DNA of 64,000 nt from Cetobacterium_A somerae (GCF_044784365.2 NZ_CP173065.2); one strand, 5' to 3'. Counted from the first letter of the stretch, positions 1 to 8,974 are shown. Notes: generated by a model not told the origin, from the sequence alone. Translations and numbers: made by a program.

Positions 1-2
1 TT

Positions 3-554
3 ACATATTCTTTAATTGATAGAATTGTTGATAACTATTTTGTTATTATTGAAGATCTAGAAGAAAGAATTGATGATTTAGAAGATAAAGTTACTACCGA
101 GCCTAAAAAAGAAGATTTTGACGAAATCTTAGAACTAAAAAAAGAACTTTTAAAATTCAGAAGAGCTTTAGCTCCTTTAAAAGAAGTTTCTTCAAAATTT
201 AAAGATTCAGATATTCAAGAGTATCTAGGTGAAGACATCGATATTTACTTACGTGATTTACAAGATCACATTATAATAGCAAATGAATCTAACGATGCAC
301 TCTTCAATAGAGGAAATGAACTTTTACAACTTTATCACTCTACTATTAGTACTGGTATGAATGAAATTATGAAAGTTTTAACAATGATTTCTAGTATTTT
401 CATTCCTTTGAGTTTTCTAGCTGGACTTTATGGTATGAATTTCCAATATATGCCTGAATTAACTTGGAAATATGGATACTTTTTTATTTTAAGCTTAATG
501 ATATCAATTATTTTAGGAACTGCTTATTTTTTCAAAAAGAAAAAATGGTGGTGA
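3..554 (+). CDS. corA: CorA-type magnesium/divalent cation transporter, C-terminal part
   Basis: An open frame runs from the window edge to a TGA at 552-554, so the start lies upstream. The visible 183 residues form a long, charged helical stretch rich in E, D and K, followed by two C-terminal membrane helices. The CorA signature YGMN falls at about 429-440, right at the end of the first membrane helix, and the chain ends in a lysine-rich tail (KKKKWW). This is the stalk helix, TM1-GMN-TM2 layout of CorA channels, which are homopentamers importing Mg2+ (or Co2+/Ni2+) through the inner membrane. An MscS channel gene follows after 36 bases on the same strand, probably cotranscribed. Family assignment is firm; ion preference is not visible. 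Confidence 0.93.
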   Translation, partial: TYSLIDRIVDNYFVIIEDLEERIDDLEDKVTTEPKKEDFDEILELKKELLKFRRALAPLKEVSSKFKDSDIQEYLGEDIDIYLRDLQDHIIIANESNDALFNRGNELLQLYHSTISTGMNEIMKVLTMISSIFIPLSFLAGLYGMNFQYMPELTWKYGYFFILSLMISIILGTAYFFKKKKWW

Positions 555-590
555 CATATTTATACTTTTATATAGGAGGATATTAATAAC

Positions 591-1415
591 ATGGAACAAA
601 CTTTAACAACTTTTATTAATGAATTTACTGCTGCTCTTGCAAAATCAGCACCCATTCTCATTAAAAAACTAATCTTTTTAGCTATCCTTTGGGTAACTTA
701 CAGACCTGTTCAAGGGTTTATTATGAAAGCTTTTAATAAGTTTTTATCACTTAAAAAACTTGATGAGCTTTTAATACACTTTTTACAGTCATTTTTAAAT
801 ATTTTAATAATTATCTTTTATGCTTTAAATGTTATTCAAATACTTGGTATTGAAATGACATCTATATTAGCACTTCTTGGATCTATTGGTATCGGTATTG
901 GACTTGCCTTAAAAGGAAGTTTATCTGACCTTGCTGGTGGTATGCAAATTCTTGCTTCTAGATATTTCACTAAAGGTGATTATATAATCTCTTGTAGCGT
1001 CGAAGGAACTGTTCAAAGAATTACTTTCCTTTATACTGTTTTACACACTGTAGACAACAAATTTGTTGTTGTTCCTAATGGTAAACTTTCTGGAGAGGTT
1101 ATTGTTAACGCTGGAGCTAATGCTGAAAGGAGAGTAGATTGTGTTTTCTCTGTTTCATATGACACATCTATTGATCAAGTTAAAGAATTATTAACTGATA
1201 TAGCTAAAAACCATGCTTTAATTCTTCAAGATAAAGATATCTTTGTAAGACTTAGTAAACATAACTCAAGCTCTTTAGACTTCACAATGAGGGTTTGGGC
1301 TAAGAAAGAAAATTACTGGGATGTTTTCTTTGATTTACAAGAACTTGTTAAAAAGAGATTCGATCAAGAAGGAATTGAAATCCCATACAACAAACTTGAT
1401 GTTTATCAAAAATAA
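591..1415 (+). CDS. MscS-family small-conductance mechanosensitive channel
   Basis: The 274-residue product is close to the usual length of MscS (about 286). It has an N-terminal membrane segment around residues 20-40, a second at about 60-80 and the glycine/alanine-rich pore helix at about 90-115 (LLGSIGIGIGLALKGSLSDLAGG), followed by the cytoplasmic beta and alpha/beta vestibule domains. Such channels open under membrane tension to release solutes on osmotic downshift. The start ATG has an AGGAGG ribosome site at 576-581. The gene sits between corA and bioB, with only 19 bases to bioB, which suggests one transcript although no functional link to biotin is known. Confidence 0.93.
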   Translation: MEQTLTTFINEFTAALAKSAPILIKKLIFLAILWVTYRPVQGFIMKAFNKFLSLKKLDELLIHFLQSFLNILIIIFYALNVIQILGIEMTSILALLGSIGIGIGLALKGSLSDLAGGMQILASRYFTKGDYIISCSVEGTVQRITFLYTVLHTVDNKFVVVPNGKLSGEVIVNAGANAERRVDCVFSVSYDTSIDQVKELLTDIAKNHALILQDKDIFVRLSKHNSSSLDFTMRVWAKKENYWDVFFDLQELVKKRFDQEGIEIPYNKLDVYQK

Positions 1416-1434
1416 TTAAACGAGGTGCATATTT

Positions 1435-2424
1435 TTGAAAAATTTTATTTTAACTTTAAAAGAAAGCATAATTAATGGAAATAGTATTACTTTTGATGAT
1501 GCTGAAAAACTTATAAATTTAGATATAGATATTAATAAAAACGAAATTCTTTTTCTATCAGATTGTGCAAATGAAATTAGAAAATTCTTTTGTGGAGAAA
1601 AATTTAACTTATGCACTATAATGAATGCTAAATCAGGAAAGTGCCCAGAAGACTGCAAATATTGCGCTCAATCTGCCCACTTTAAAACGGCTTCACCTGT
1701 TTATCCTCTAACTAATAAAGAGGAAGCTTTAAATTTAGCTTTAAATGTTGAGAAAGAAGGAGCTAATCGTTTTGCATTAGTCACTAGTGGTCGAGGATTA
1801 CTTACAGAAAAAGATACCTTAGAAGTTGCAAATCTTTATAAATATATGAAAAGAAATAGTAATATTCATCTATGTGCTTCACATGGATTACTTACTAAAG
1901 AATCTGCAAAATCTTTAAAAGAAGCAGGGGTAAAAACATATCACCACAATTTAGAAACTTCTAGAGATTTTTATGATAAAATCTGTACAACTCATACATA
2001 TCAAGATAGAGTTGATACAATTCTAATAGCCCAAGAAGCTGGTCTAGAAGTTTGTAGTGGGGGAATTTTTGGTTTAGGAGAAAGTAGAGTCGATAGATTA
2101 AATATGGCTTTTGAACTAAAAAATTTAAATGTCAAATCTATACCCCTAAATTTTTTAACACCTATTGCAGGAACACCTATGGCCGATTATTCTCCTTTAG
2201 ACCCTATGGAAATTATTAAAACAATCGCTGTTTATCGTTTCATAAATCCAGATTCTTCTTTAAGATATGCTGGTGGAAGACTTCAACTTGGCGATTTAGA
2301 AATTCAAGGAATTAAAGGTGGAATCAATTCAGCTTTAACTGGAAATTTTCTTACAACAACAGGAAGCACTATAGCCTCTGATAAAGAGATGGTTGTTAAG
2401 GAGGGATTTACCCTTGATAAATAA
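1435..2424 (+). CDS. bioB: Biotin synthase
   Basis: BioB is a radical SAM enzyme that inserts sulfur into dethiobiotin to form biotin. The 329-residue protein has the radical SAM CxxxCxxC motif at Cys70, Cys74 and Cys77 (GKCPEDCKYCAQ), and the family motifs YHHNLETS and the C-terminal stretch around SLRYAGGR. It starts with TTG at 1435, placed seven bases after a GAGGTG ribosome site, giving a length typical of the family. Its last codons overlap the start of bioD by 11 bases, so the two are translationally coupled. No bioA, bioF, bioC or bioH is next to it, so the organism may make biotin only from late intermediates or carry the rest elsewhere. Confidence 0.97.
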   Translation: MKNFILTLKESIINGNSITFDDAEKLINLDIDINKNEILFLSDCANEIRKFFCGEKFNLCTIMNAKSGKCPEDCKYCAQSAHFKTASPVYPLTNKEEALNLALNVEKEGANRFALVTSGRGLLTEKDTLEVANLYKYMKRNSNIHLCASHGLLTKESAKSLKEAGVKTYHHNLETSRDFYDKICTTHTYQDRVDTILIAQEAGLEVCSGGIFGLGESRVDRLNMAFELKNLNVKSIPLNFLTPIAGTPMADYSPLDPMEIIKTIAVYRFINPDSSLRYAGGRLQLGDLEIQGIKGGINSALTGNFLTTTGSTIASDKEMVVKEGFTLDK

Positions 2425-3085
2425 ACTAAAAACAGGATACTTTATTATAGGGACAGACACTGATATAGGGAAGACGTATGTGTCTTCCCTTATTTTTAAA
2501 TCTTTAAAAAACTATAATATCGGTTATTATAAACCACTTCAAACAGGATGCTATTTTGAAAATGAAAAATTAGTTCCATTAGATCCAAAATTTTTATGTG
2601 ATTTTACTGGAACAACTTTAAAACCTGAAATGACTACTTATCTTTTCAAAACTCCTGTGTCTCCTCATTTAGCTTCTGAGTTAGAAAATATTCCTATTTC
2701 TATGAACTCTATCTTTAATCAATGGGATATTTTAAAATCTAAGTACTCAACAACTTTTATAGAAGCTGCTGGAGGTATATACGTTCCAATAATACGGAAT
2801 AAATATTTTATGTTTAATTTTATAAAAGATTTAAATCTATCAGTAATACTCGTTTGTTCTACAAAAGTTGGAGCTATAAACCACACAATGTTAACTCTTA
2901 GCTTTTTAAAAGAAAAACAAATACCTATTCAAGGTATTATTTTTAATAATTATACAAAAGAATTTTATGAAGATGACAATATTAAAGTTGTTTTAGAAAC
3001 TAGTCAAATTAACAATCATCTTATTATCCATAATGGTGATACTATAATTCCTGAACAAACTCTCATTTCATTTTTAGAAAAATAA
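2414..3085 (+). CDS. bioD: ATP-dependent dethiobiotin synthetase
   Basis: BioD closes the ureido ring of dethiobiotin from 7,8-diaminononanoate, CO2 and ATP. I start it at TTG 2414 and not at the in-frame TTG 2393, because an AAGGAGG ribosome site at 2398-2404 lies nine bases before 2414 and inside the longer reading. The product is 223 residues, normal for BioD. The P-loop variant GTDTDIGKT is at residues 13-21, as expected for this family, and EAAGGIYVP resembles the conserved EGAGG motif. The gene overlaps the end of bioB by 11 bases and is followed at once by a strong terminator. Confidence 0.92.
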   Translation: MINKLKTGYFIIGTDTDIGKTYVSSLIFKSLKNYNIGYYKPLQTGCYFENEKLVPLDPKFLCDFTGTTLKPEMTTYLFKTPVSPHLASELENIPISMNSIFNQWDILKSKYSTTFIEAAGGIYVPIIRNKYFMFNFIKDLNLSVILVCSTKVGAINHTMLTLSFLKEKQIPIQGIIFNNYTKEFYEDDNIKVVLETSQINNHLIIHNGDTIIPEQTLISFLEK

Positions 3086-3114
3086 AAGAGGTCAAAAATT
3101 TGACCTCTTTTTTA
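3085..3114. terminator. Bidirectional intrinsic terminator between bioD and aspA
   Basis: An inverted repeat AAAGAGGTCA / TGACCTCTTT is followed by a T run on the plus strand and preceded by an A run, so it can serve bioD (+) and the convergent aspA (-). Confidence 0.85.
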
Positions 3115-3116
3115 TA

Positions 3117-4547
3117 CTATCTATTTTTTAATAAACTTTTTCCTGGAATTCCTGGTTTTGTCATTTCAAAAGGATTTAAAATTATATCTAACTCCTCTTT
3201 TGTTAACAATTTTCTTTCTAAAATTAAATCTACCACTGAAACTCCTGTCTTTATAGATGTTTTTGCTATATCTGCTGCATTTTTGTATCCTATATGTGGA
3301 TTCAAAGCTGTTATTGTTCCAACACTCATATCAACTAATTGCTGACATCTCTCTTTATTTGCTGTAATTCCAATTAAACAATTATCTATTAAAGTATTAA
3401 CTCCATTCTTTAAAATTTCTATCGATTGGAATAAGTTAAAGAACAATACTGGTTCAAATACATTTAGCTCTAACTGACCTGCTTCTGCTGCTTTTGTTAC
3501 TGTCTGATCATTTCCAAATATTTGGAAACAAACTTGGTTCATTACTTCAGGAATTACTGGATTTACTTTTCCAGGCATTATTGAAGATCCTGGCTGTTGT
3601 TGAGGTAAATTAATTTCTGCTAATCCTGTTTTTGGTCCTGATGCCATTAATCTTAAATCATTTGCCATTTTTGATAAATTTACAGCAGCTACTTTTAATG
3701 CTGAAGATAACCATACAAAACTATCTAAATTTCTTGTTCCATCAACTAAGTCATCAGCTTGAACAAAATCAACATTAGTTACCTCAGACAAAATTCTAAC
3801 AACATCCTCTACATACTTTGTATCAGCATTAATTCCTGTTCCTACTGCAGTTGCTCCCATATTAACTGTTTTTAAATCTTCCAAAGCTATCTTTATTCTC
3901 TTTATATCTCTAGCTATTGGTTGTGCATAAGCTTTAAACTCTTGTCCTAATCTAATTGGCACTGCATCTTGAAGGTGTGTTCTTCCCATTTTTATAACAT
4001 TATCAAACTCTATACTTTTATCTAACAAAGTTAAATTTAATCTTTCTAAAGTTTTTAATAACTCTTCTGACATCATTTGTAAAGCTAATTTTCCTGCAGT
4101 TGGAATTACATCATTTGTAGATTGTCCATAATTTACATGATCATTTGGATGAACTTTATCATATTTCCCAAGTTCTCCTCCTAGTAACTCTCCTGCTCTA
4201 TTAGCAATTACTTCATTCATATTCATATTCATTGATGTTCCTGCTCCACCTTGAATAACATCAGTTATAAACTGATCCATAAATTTACCATCTATTATCT
4301 CTTCAGAAGCTTTAACTATAGCATTTACAACATCCTCGTCCAGCATTCCTGCTTCTAAGTTTGCTATAGCTGAGGCTTTCTTTACATATGCTAAAGCTTT
4401 AATAAAATCATTTCCTAATTTATACCCCGTAATATGGAAATTATTTTTCCCTCTTAATGATTGAACTCCATAATAAGCCTCTGCTGGAACTTGTATTGTT
4501 CCAATAGAATCACTTTCTAATCTAAACTTTTCCAATTCTTTCACCAT
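3117..4547 (-). CDS. aspA: Aspartate ammonia-lyase (aspartase)
   Basis: This enzyme of the fumarase/aspartase superfamily converts L-aspartate to fumarate and ammonia, a common entry of aspartate into anaerobic fermentation. The 476-residue product has the superfamily signature GSSIMPGKVNP at residues 320-330, GQSTNDVIPT at 141-150 and the TGRTHLQD-like stretch GRTHLQDAVP at 188-197. Its N-terminus and length match aspartase better than fumarase (for example QGGAGTSMNMNMNEV at 99-113). It is preceded by its own promoter at 4665-4692 and, further upstream on the same strand, by a GntR/FCD regulator that could control it. The fumarase alternative is less likely but cannot be excluded by eye. 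Confidence 0.92.
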   Translation of the reverse strand: MVKELEKFRLESDSIGTIQVPAEAYYGVQSLRGKNNFHITGYKLGNDFIKALAYVKKASAIANLEAGMLDEDVVNAIVKASEEIIDGKFMDQFITDVIQGGAGTSMNMNMNEVIANRAGELLGGELGKYDKVHPNDHVNYGQSTNDVIPTAGKLALQMMSEELLKTLERLNLTLLDKSIEFDNVIKMGRTHLQDAVPIRLGQEFKAYAQPIARDIKRIKIALEDLKTVNMGATAVGTGINADTKYVEDVVRILSEVTNVDFVQADDLVDGTRNLDSFVWLSSALKVAAVNLSKMANDLRLMASGPKTGLAEINLPQQQPGSSIMPGKVNPVIPEVMNQVCFQIFGNDQTVTKAAEAGQLELNVFEPVLFFNLFQSIEILKNGVNTLIDNCLIGITANKERCQQLVDMSVGTITALNPHIGYKNAADIAKTSIKTGVSVVDLILERKLLTKEELDIILNPFEMTKPGIPGKSLLKNR

Positions 4548-4625
4548 CCCTTTATTTTCCCCAGAACATAAAACATCAAACTATAAAACTTTATTTTCAT
4601 TTTATTCTTTTTTGAAAATAAACAT

Positions 4626-4650
4626 TTCGTTCTTTATTCGTTCATTCGTG
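4626..4650 (-). promoter_or_regulatory. Cluster of three AACGAA-like repeats downstream of the aspA promoter
   Basis: On the minus strand the hexamers CACGAA, AACGAA and AACGAA occur at 4645-4650, 4637-4642 and 4626-4631. They lie just downstream of the predicted start of transcription of aspA, where a repressor would block. The neighbouring GntR/FCD regulator is an obvious candidate ligand-responsive binder, but the repeats are direct and not palindromic, so this is only a suggestion. Confidence 0.35.
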
Positions 4651-4664
4651 CTTTTATGTTTTAA

Positions 4665-4692
4665 AGTATACTGTTTTTTTTATAAAAGTCAA
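4665..4692 (-). promoter_or_regulatory. Sigma-70-type promoter for aspA
   Basis: On the minus strand TTGACT (4687-4692) and TATACT (4665-4670) are separated by 16 bases. This gives aspA its own start downstream of the regulator gene. Confidence 0.65.
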
Positions 4693-4710
4693 GTGTTTTT
4701 TATGGATTTT

Positions 4711-5421
4711 TTATTTTAACAATATAAAAGTGTCATCTTTAGTTACTTCTTCTTTTACCTCAAAATATTCTGGATTCTCAGCTTCTAATTTTTTCAATTT
4801 TAGAAGAGTTCTTCCTAGGTGATGTTCTAACATTCCTCTTAATTTATCTATATCTTTTTTTTCCAAGGCCTCTAAAATTTCCTCATGCTCTTTAACAACT
4901 GATATATCACTTGTTTTATTTTTAGCGTTTAGAACTCTTACTCTTTGATAATGACCTGTTCCATTTAATGCTAATTCCCACAATCCTGGAATTCCAGCTT
5001 TTTCAAAAATCATCTTATGAAAATCATTATCCATTTTATGAAACTCTAGATAATTACGGTTTCCCTCACAATAAACCCTTTGCATCTTTATATTTGTTCT
5101 TAAATCCTCTATAAATTCTTCATCTAAAGCTTCAATAACTCTTTCAAAAGCTGCAGTTTCTAAGGCAACTCTCAACACTTTTGCTTCTAAAACTTTTTGA
5201 GCGCTAATTTTTGTTACAAATGTTCCTTTTTGTGGAATACTTTCAATCAGTTGATCATGCTTTAATAATATCAAAGCTTCTCTAATAGGAGTTCTACTCA
5301 TTCCCAATTTTTCACCTATTACTTTTTCACTTAATTCACTTCCAGGTTTTAAATTTAATTCAAATATATTTCTTTTTAATATTTTATATGCGTAAGCTGA
5401 GTTACTATTTTCTCTTGACAT
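4711..5421 (-). CDS. GntR-family transcriptional regulator with FCD domain
   Basis: The 236-residue protein has an N-terminal winged helix-turn-helix (residues 10-72) with the typical GntR motif MSRTPIREAL at 41-50 and the wing QKGTFV at 64-69. An all-helical FCD ligand-binding domain (about 80-215) follows, with the metal-binding-type His residues FHKMDNDFHKMI. FCD regulators usually sense carboxylates or amino acids and repress nearby catabolic genes. Here the next gene downstream on the same strand is aspartase, with repeated AACGAA-like elements in between, so control of aspartate/fumarate metabolism is a reasonable inference. The effector is unknown. Confidence 0.9.
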   Translation of the reverse strand: MSRENSNSAYAYKILKRNIFELNLKPGSELSEKVIGEKLGMSRTPIREALILLKHDQLIESIPQKGTFVTKISAQKVLEAKVLRVALETAAFERVIEALDEEFIEDLRTNIKMQRVYCEGNRNYLEFHKMDNDFHKMIFEKAGIPGLWELALNGTGHYQRVRVLNAKNKTSDISVVKEHEEILEALEKKDIDKLRGMLEHHLGRTLLKLKKLEAENPEYFEVKEEVTKDDTFILLK

Positions 5422-5471
5422 TTTTCCTCCTCGTTTATTTTTTCACATTTAATTTTAAATAATATATCTTT

Positions 5472-5500
5472 ATAATAAAATATACTAGTTAGTTTGTCAA
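5472..5500 (-). promoter_or_regulatory. Promoter for the GntR/FCD regulator
   Basis: Minus-strand TTGACA (5495-5500) and TATTAT (5472-5477) are 17 bases apart, upstream of the regulator start at 5421. Confidence 0.6.
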
Positions 5501-5520
5501 ACTCAATATTTCAACAAAAA

Positions 5521-5547
5521 AAATAGAGGTGATATACACCTCTATTT
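5521..5547. terminator. Intrinsic terminator after cdd
   Basis: An 11-bp inverted repeat, AAATAGAGGTG / CACCTCTATTT, with a 5-base loop. On the minus strand it is followed by a T run, ending the deoB-deoD-cdd transcript. Confidence 0.85.
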
Positions 5548-5551
5548 TCAA

Positions 5552-5956
5552 TTAAAGTTCAAATCCATATGGTAATAATTCTTCCATTGTCATTAGTTTA
5601 TAATCTCTTTTTAGATTTCCTAAGATGATTATTGTATCATCATCTGCAAACTCTTTTATAACCTGTCTACATGCTCCACAAGGACTTACTGGTCCTGTTG
5701 TGTCCGCAACTACAGCTATTAACTTTATTTTTCTCATACCTTTACTTGCCGCTGCAAAAACTGCACTTCTTTCAGCACAGTTAGAAAGTCCATATGATCC
5801 ATTTTCAATATTAGCACCTGAAGTTTCATTTCCATTTTCATCTACTAATACTGCTCCAACTTTAAATTTTGAATAAGGAGCATAGGCATTCTCTCTAGCA
5901 ACAATAGCTTTATCTACATATTCTAAAATTAACTTTTCATTCAATTCTTTTTTCAT
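5552..5956 (-). CDS. cdd: Cytidine deaminase
   Basis: Cdd hydrolyses cytidine and deoxycytidine to uridine and deoxyuridine in pyrimidine salvage. The 134-residue product matches the small tetrameric class. The zinc and catalytic motifs are NCAERSA (Cys60, Glu62) and PCGACRQ (Cys93, Cys96), with the nucleoside-binding stretch YAPYSKFKVGA near residues 26-36. It is the last gene of a run with deoB and deoD, four bases after deoD, and a terminator follows. The context is a complete nucleoside catabolism module. Confidence 0.96.
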   Translation of the reverse strand: MKKELNEKLILEYVDKAIVARENAYAPYSKFKVGAVLVDENGNETSGANIENGSYGLSNCAERSAVFAAASKGMRKIKLIAVVADTTGPVSPCGACRQVIKEFADDDTIIILGNLKRDYKLMTMEELLPYGFEL

Positions 5957-5960
5957 ATTA

Positions 5961-6665
5961 TTACTCCGCTACACTTTCTAATGCTATTTCAATCATATCT
6001 GTTAAAGTTGTTTGTCTTTCTTGAGATGTTGTTTCTTCACCAGTAACCAAAGAATCTGAAATCGTTAATATCGTCAAAGCTTTTGCATTATATTTTGCTG
6101 CTATTGTATACAGTGCTGCTGTTTCCATCTCAACACAAAGCACACCAAACTCTGCCCATTTTTTATACGATTCAAAATTGTCTCCATAGAACTCATCTGC
6201 AGTTAAAACATTTCCACCTTTAACTTCTATTCCTTTTGCCTTTGCAGCTTCAGCTGCCTTCATAAACAGTCCAAAATCTGCTGTTGGTGCATAATCTGCC
6301 CCTCCAAATCTCAATCTATTCATTCCTGATGTTGTTGATGATGACATAGCTAATATTACATCTCTTATTTTAACATCTTCTCTATAAGATCCTGCTGTTC
6401 CAACTCTAATTAGATTTTTTACTCCATACTCCCTAATTAATTCATTAACATATATTGAAATTGATGGAACTCCCATTCCTGTTCCCTGTACAGAAACTCT
6501 TTTCCCTTTATAAGTTCCTGTATATCCATACATTCCTCTAACTTCATTATAACAAACTACATCTTCTAAAAAAGTTTCTGCTATCCATTTAGCTCTTAAT
6601 GGATCTCCTGGTAATAATACTGTTTCTGCTATTTCTCCTTTTTTTGCTCCTATATGTACGCTCAT
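5961..6665 (-). CDS. deoD: Purine nucleoside phosphorylase, DeoD type
   Basis: DeoD cleaves purine (deoxy)nucleosides with phosphate to free base and (deoxy)ribose-1-phosphate. The 234-residue length and the motifs LPGDPLRAKWIAETFL (18-33), GTGMGVPS and the sugar-binding VEMETAALY are those of the hexameric bacterial class. It lies between deoB, which converts the sugar-1-phosphate further, and cdd, with short gaps that indicate one operon. A GGAGG site precedes its ATG. Confidence 0.96.
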   Translation of the reverse strand: MSVHIGAKKGEIAETVLLPGDPLRAKWIAETFLEDVVCYNEVRGMYGYTGTYKGKRVSVQGTGMGVPSISIYVNELIREYGVKNLIRVGTAGSYREDVKIRDVILAMSSSTTSGMNRLRFGGADYAPTADFGLFMKAAEAAKAKGIEVKGGNVLTADEFYGDNFESYKKWAEFGVLCVEMETAALYTIAAKYNAKALTILTISDSLVTGEETTSQERQTTLTDMIEIALESVAE

Positions 6666-6686
6666 TTTACCCTCCTAGTTTTCCTT

Positions 6687-7868
6687 TTATTTTATAATTT
6701 TATCAGCAAAACTTCCTTTTAAATTAGTTTTTCCTAATAAAAGATCTTCTACAGTTGCTGCTATTGTTGAGAATCCATTTTGAATTCCTAAATCAACGTT
6801 TTCTTTTAACTTCTTTCCATATACTAATAATGGAATATACTCTCTTGTATGATCACTACCTTTATAAGTTGGATCACATCCATGATCTGCTGTTAATATA
6901 AGAAGTTCATTCTCTTTTAAATTTTCCATAATTTCTGGAAGATAATTATCAAACTCTTCTAAAGCTAATTTATAACCTTTTGGATCTCTTCTATGTCCAT
7001 ACTTCATGTCAAAATCAACTAAATTTGTAAATATAATTCCTTTTGTATCTTTTTTTAATTCTTCAATAGTTTTTAAAATTCCATCTAAATTATCTTTGTT
7101 AGTTCCTCTACTTTCAGTTATTCCTACTCCAGCAAATATGTCACTAGTTTTTCCAATTCCAATAACATCTAAACCAGAATTTTTAACTCTATCTAGCATA
7201 CTCTCAATTGGTGGCTCAACTGAATAGTCATGTCTATTAGACGTTCTTACAAACTCTCCAGCTTTCTTACCAGTATAAGGTCTTGCAATAACTCTTGCCA
7301 CAGGAGATAAGTCACTACAAATTTCTAAAGCTTTTTTACAAGCTGAATAAAGTTCATCTAAAGATATCATCTCTTCATTAGCAGCTATTTGAAACACTGG
7401 ATCAGCTGATGTGTAGACAATCCAAGCCCCTGTTGCTAATTGCTCCTCTCCATATACATCTAAAACATCTGTTCCAGAGTATGGTAAGTTACAAAGCACT
7501 TTTCTTCCTGTTGCCTTTTCAAACGCTTCTATTGTTTCTTTTGGAAAACCATTTGCATAAGTTGGAAATGCTTTTTCTTGAACAATTCCAGCAATTTCCC
7601 AGTGTCCTGTCGTCGTATCTTTTCCCTTCGAAAGTTCAGCTGCTTTTCCATATGCACCTTTTGCATTCTCAACTTCATCTACACCTAAAATTTCTGTAAT
7701 ATTACCTAATCCTAGCTGCTCCATGTTTTTTAAATTTAATCCACCTGTTGCAAGAGCTATATTTCCCAATGTATTTGTTCCTTCATCTCCAAACTCTTTT
7801 GCATCTGGTAAAGCCCCTATTCCAGCACTATCTAGCACTATTAAAGTAACTCTTTCTATTTTTTCCAT
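6687..7868 (-). CDS. deoB: Phosphopentomutase
   Basis: DeoB interconverts (deoxy)ribose-1-phosphate and -5-phosphate and so feeds nucleoside sugars into central metabolism. The 393-residue protein belongs to the alkaline phosphatase superfamily. Metal-binding and active-site motifs visible are VLDSAGIGALPDA near residues 11-23, the phospho-threonine loop KDTTTGHWE at about 83-91, and LTADHGCDP near residue 325. It is the first gene of deoB-deoD-cdd. A terminator-like hairpin separates it from the upstream nucleoside-binding protein gene. Confidence 0.96.
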   Translation of the reverse strand: MEKIERVTLIVLDSAGIGALPDAKEFGDEGTNTLGNIALATGGLNLKNMEQLGLGNITEILGVDEVENAKGAYGKAAELSKGKDTTTGHWEIAGIVQEKAFPTYANGFPKETIEAFEKATGRKVLCNLPYSGTDVLDVYGEEQLATGAWIVYTSADPVFQIAANEEMISLDELYSACKKALEICSDLSPVARVIARPYTGKKAGEFVRTSNRHDYSVEPPIESMLDRVKNSGLDVIGIGKTSDIFAGVGITESRGTNKDNLDGILKTIEELKKDTKGIIFTNLVDFDMKYGHRRDPKGYKLALEEFDNYLPEIMENLKENELLILTADHGCDPTYKGSDHTREYIPLLVYGKKLKENVDLGIQNGFSTIAATVEDLLLGKTNLKGSFADKIIK

Positions 7869-7902
7869 AACTACACATCTCCTTTTCTATAAGGTAACAA
7901 AA

Positions 7903-7924
7903 GGCTGATCAAAAATGACCAGCC
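7903..7924 (-). terminator. Terminator or attenuator between the BMP-type gene and deoB
   Basis: On the minus strand GGCTGGTCA pairs with TGATCAGCC (one G-U pair) around a short loop, followed by TTTTGTT. The weak T tract suggests partial read-through into deoB. Confidence 0.65.
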
Positions 7925-7933
7925 CCTCATTTA

Positions 7934-8899
7934 TTATTTATCGCTTACTTTGATTTCTCCAGCCATTAATTTAGCTTTGATTTCCTCAAATTTAGCTAGT
8001 TTATCTGCACCTATAATCTCTTTTGTAAATTCGAAGTTAGTTACTCCAACTCCATTTTCTTTTGCTCCGTAAACAGCTAATCCTGGTACGAATTCACCTT
8101 TAGTTAAAGCTTTAACTGTATCGAAAACTCCAACATCAACATTTTTTAACATAGATGTTAAAACTGTTCCTGGTTCAACTGCATCTTGATTTGAGTCAAC
8201 ACCAATAGCAAATACACCCTTCTCTTTTGCTGCTGCTATAACTCCCATTCCTGTTCCACCAGCTGCATGATATATTACATCTGCACCTTGGTTAATTTCA
8301 GAAATTGCATTCTCTTTACCTCTTACTGGGTCATTAAATGGATTTGGTCCTGTTGTATATACAGAGAAGAACTTAACTTTCGGGTTAACATACTCTGCAC
8401 CCTGTTTAAATCCTACTTCAAATTTCTTAATTAAAGGATTCTCCATTCCTCCAACAAATCCTACTGCATTATTTTTAGTCATTAATCCAGCTATAACTCC
8501 AACTAAGAAAGATCCCTCTTCCTCTTTAAATACCATAGATTTTACATTTGGTAAATCTATTACATCATCAATCATTAAAAATTTAGCATCTGGATAATCT
8601 GCTGCTACTGTTCTTGCTGATTCTGTCATTTGGAATCCTGTAGCAATTATTAAATCATATCCTGCTTCAGCATACTCTCTTAAGAACTCTTCATCTTCAG
8701 CAGGTGATGCTGGTTCTACATATTTAAATTCAATTCCTAAATCCTTTTGTGCTTGCTCTAATCCTCTGTAAGCAGCATCATTAAATGACTTATCCCCTAA
8801 TCCTCCAGTAGAAAGAACTATTCCTACTTTAGTTGGTTTCGCTGCAAATAATCCAATTGCTAACATCATTGACATTACAAAAGTAACTATTTTTCTCAT
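7934..8899 (-). CDS. BMP/PnrA-family substrate-binding protein, probably nucleoside-specific
   Basis: The 321-residue protein has a signal peptide (about residues 1-20, ending LFAA) and the Med/BMP periplasmic-binding fold, with motifs GGLGDKSFNDAAYRGLEQA (residues 32-50) and the middle-domain FKEEEGSFLVGVIAGL. The best-known members (PnrA, BmpA, Med) bind purine nucleosides for an ABC importer. Its position directly upstream of deoB-deoD-cdd supports nucleoside uptake. Unlike many Firmicute relatives it shows no lipobox cysteine, which fits a soluble periplasmic protein in a diderm. The permease and ATPase genes are not in this window. Confidence 0.9.
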   Translation of the reverse strand: MRKIVTFVMSMMLAIGLFAAKPTKVGIVLSTGGLGDKSFNDAAYRGLEQAQKDLGIEFKYVEPASPAEDEEFLREYAEAGYDLIIATGFQMTESARTVAADYPDAKFLMIDDVIDLPNVKSMVFKEEEGSFLVGVIAGLMTKNNAVGFVGGMENPLIKKFEVGFKQGAEYVNPKVKFFSVYTTGPNPFNDPVRGKENAISEINQGADVIYHAAGGTGMGVIAAAKEKGVFAIGVDSNQDAVEPGTVLTSMLKNVDVGVFDTVKALTKGEFVPGLAVYGAKENGVGVTNFEFTKEIIGADKLAKFEEIKAKLMAGEIKVSDK

Positions 8900-8974
8900 T
8901 AATACCCTCCTAAATAACTTTATACTAGTAGAATTTTAACATATTATTTACCTAAATCAAAGAAAAATTTACTA

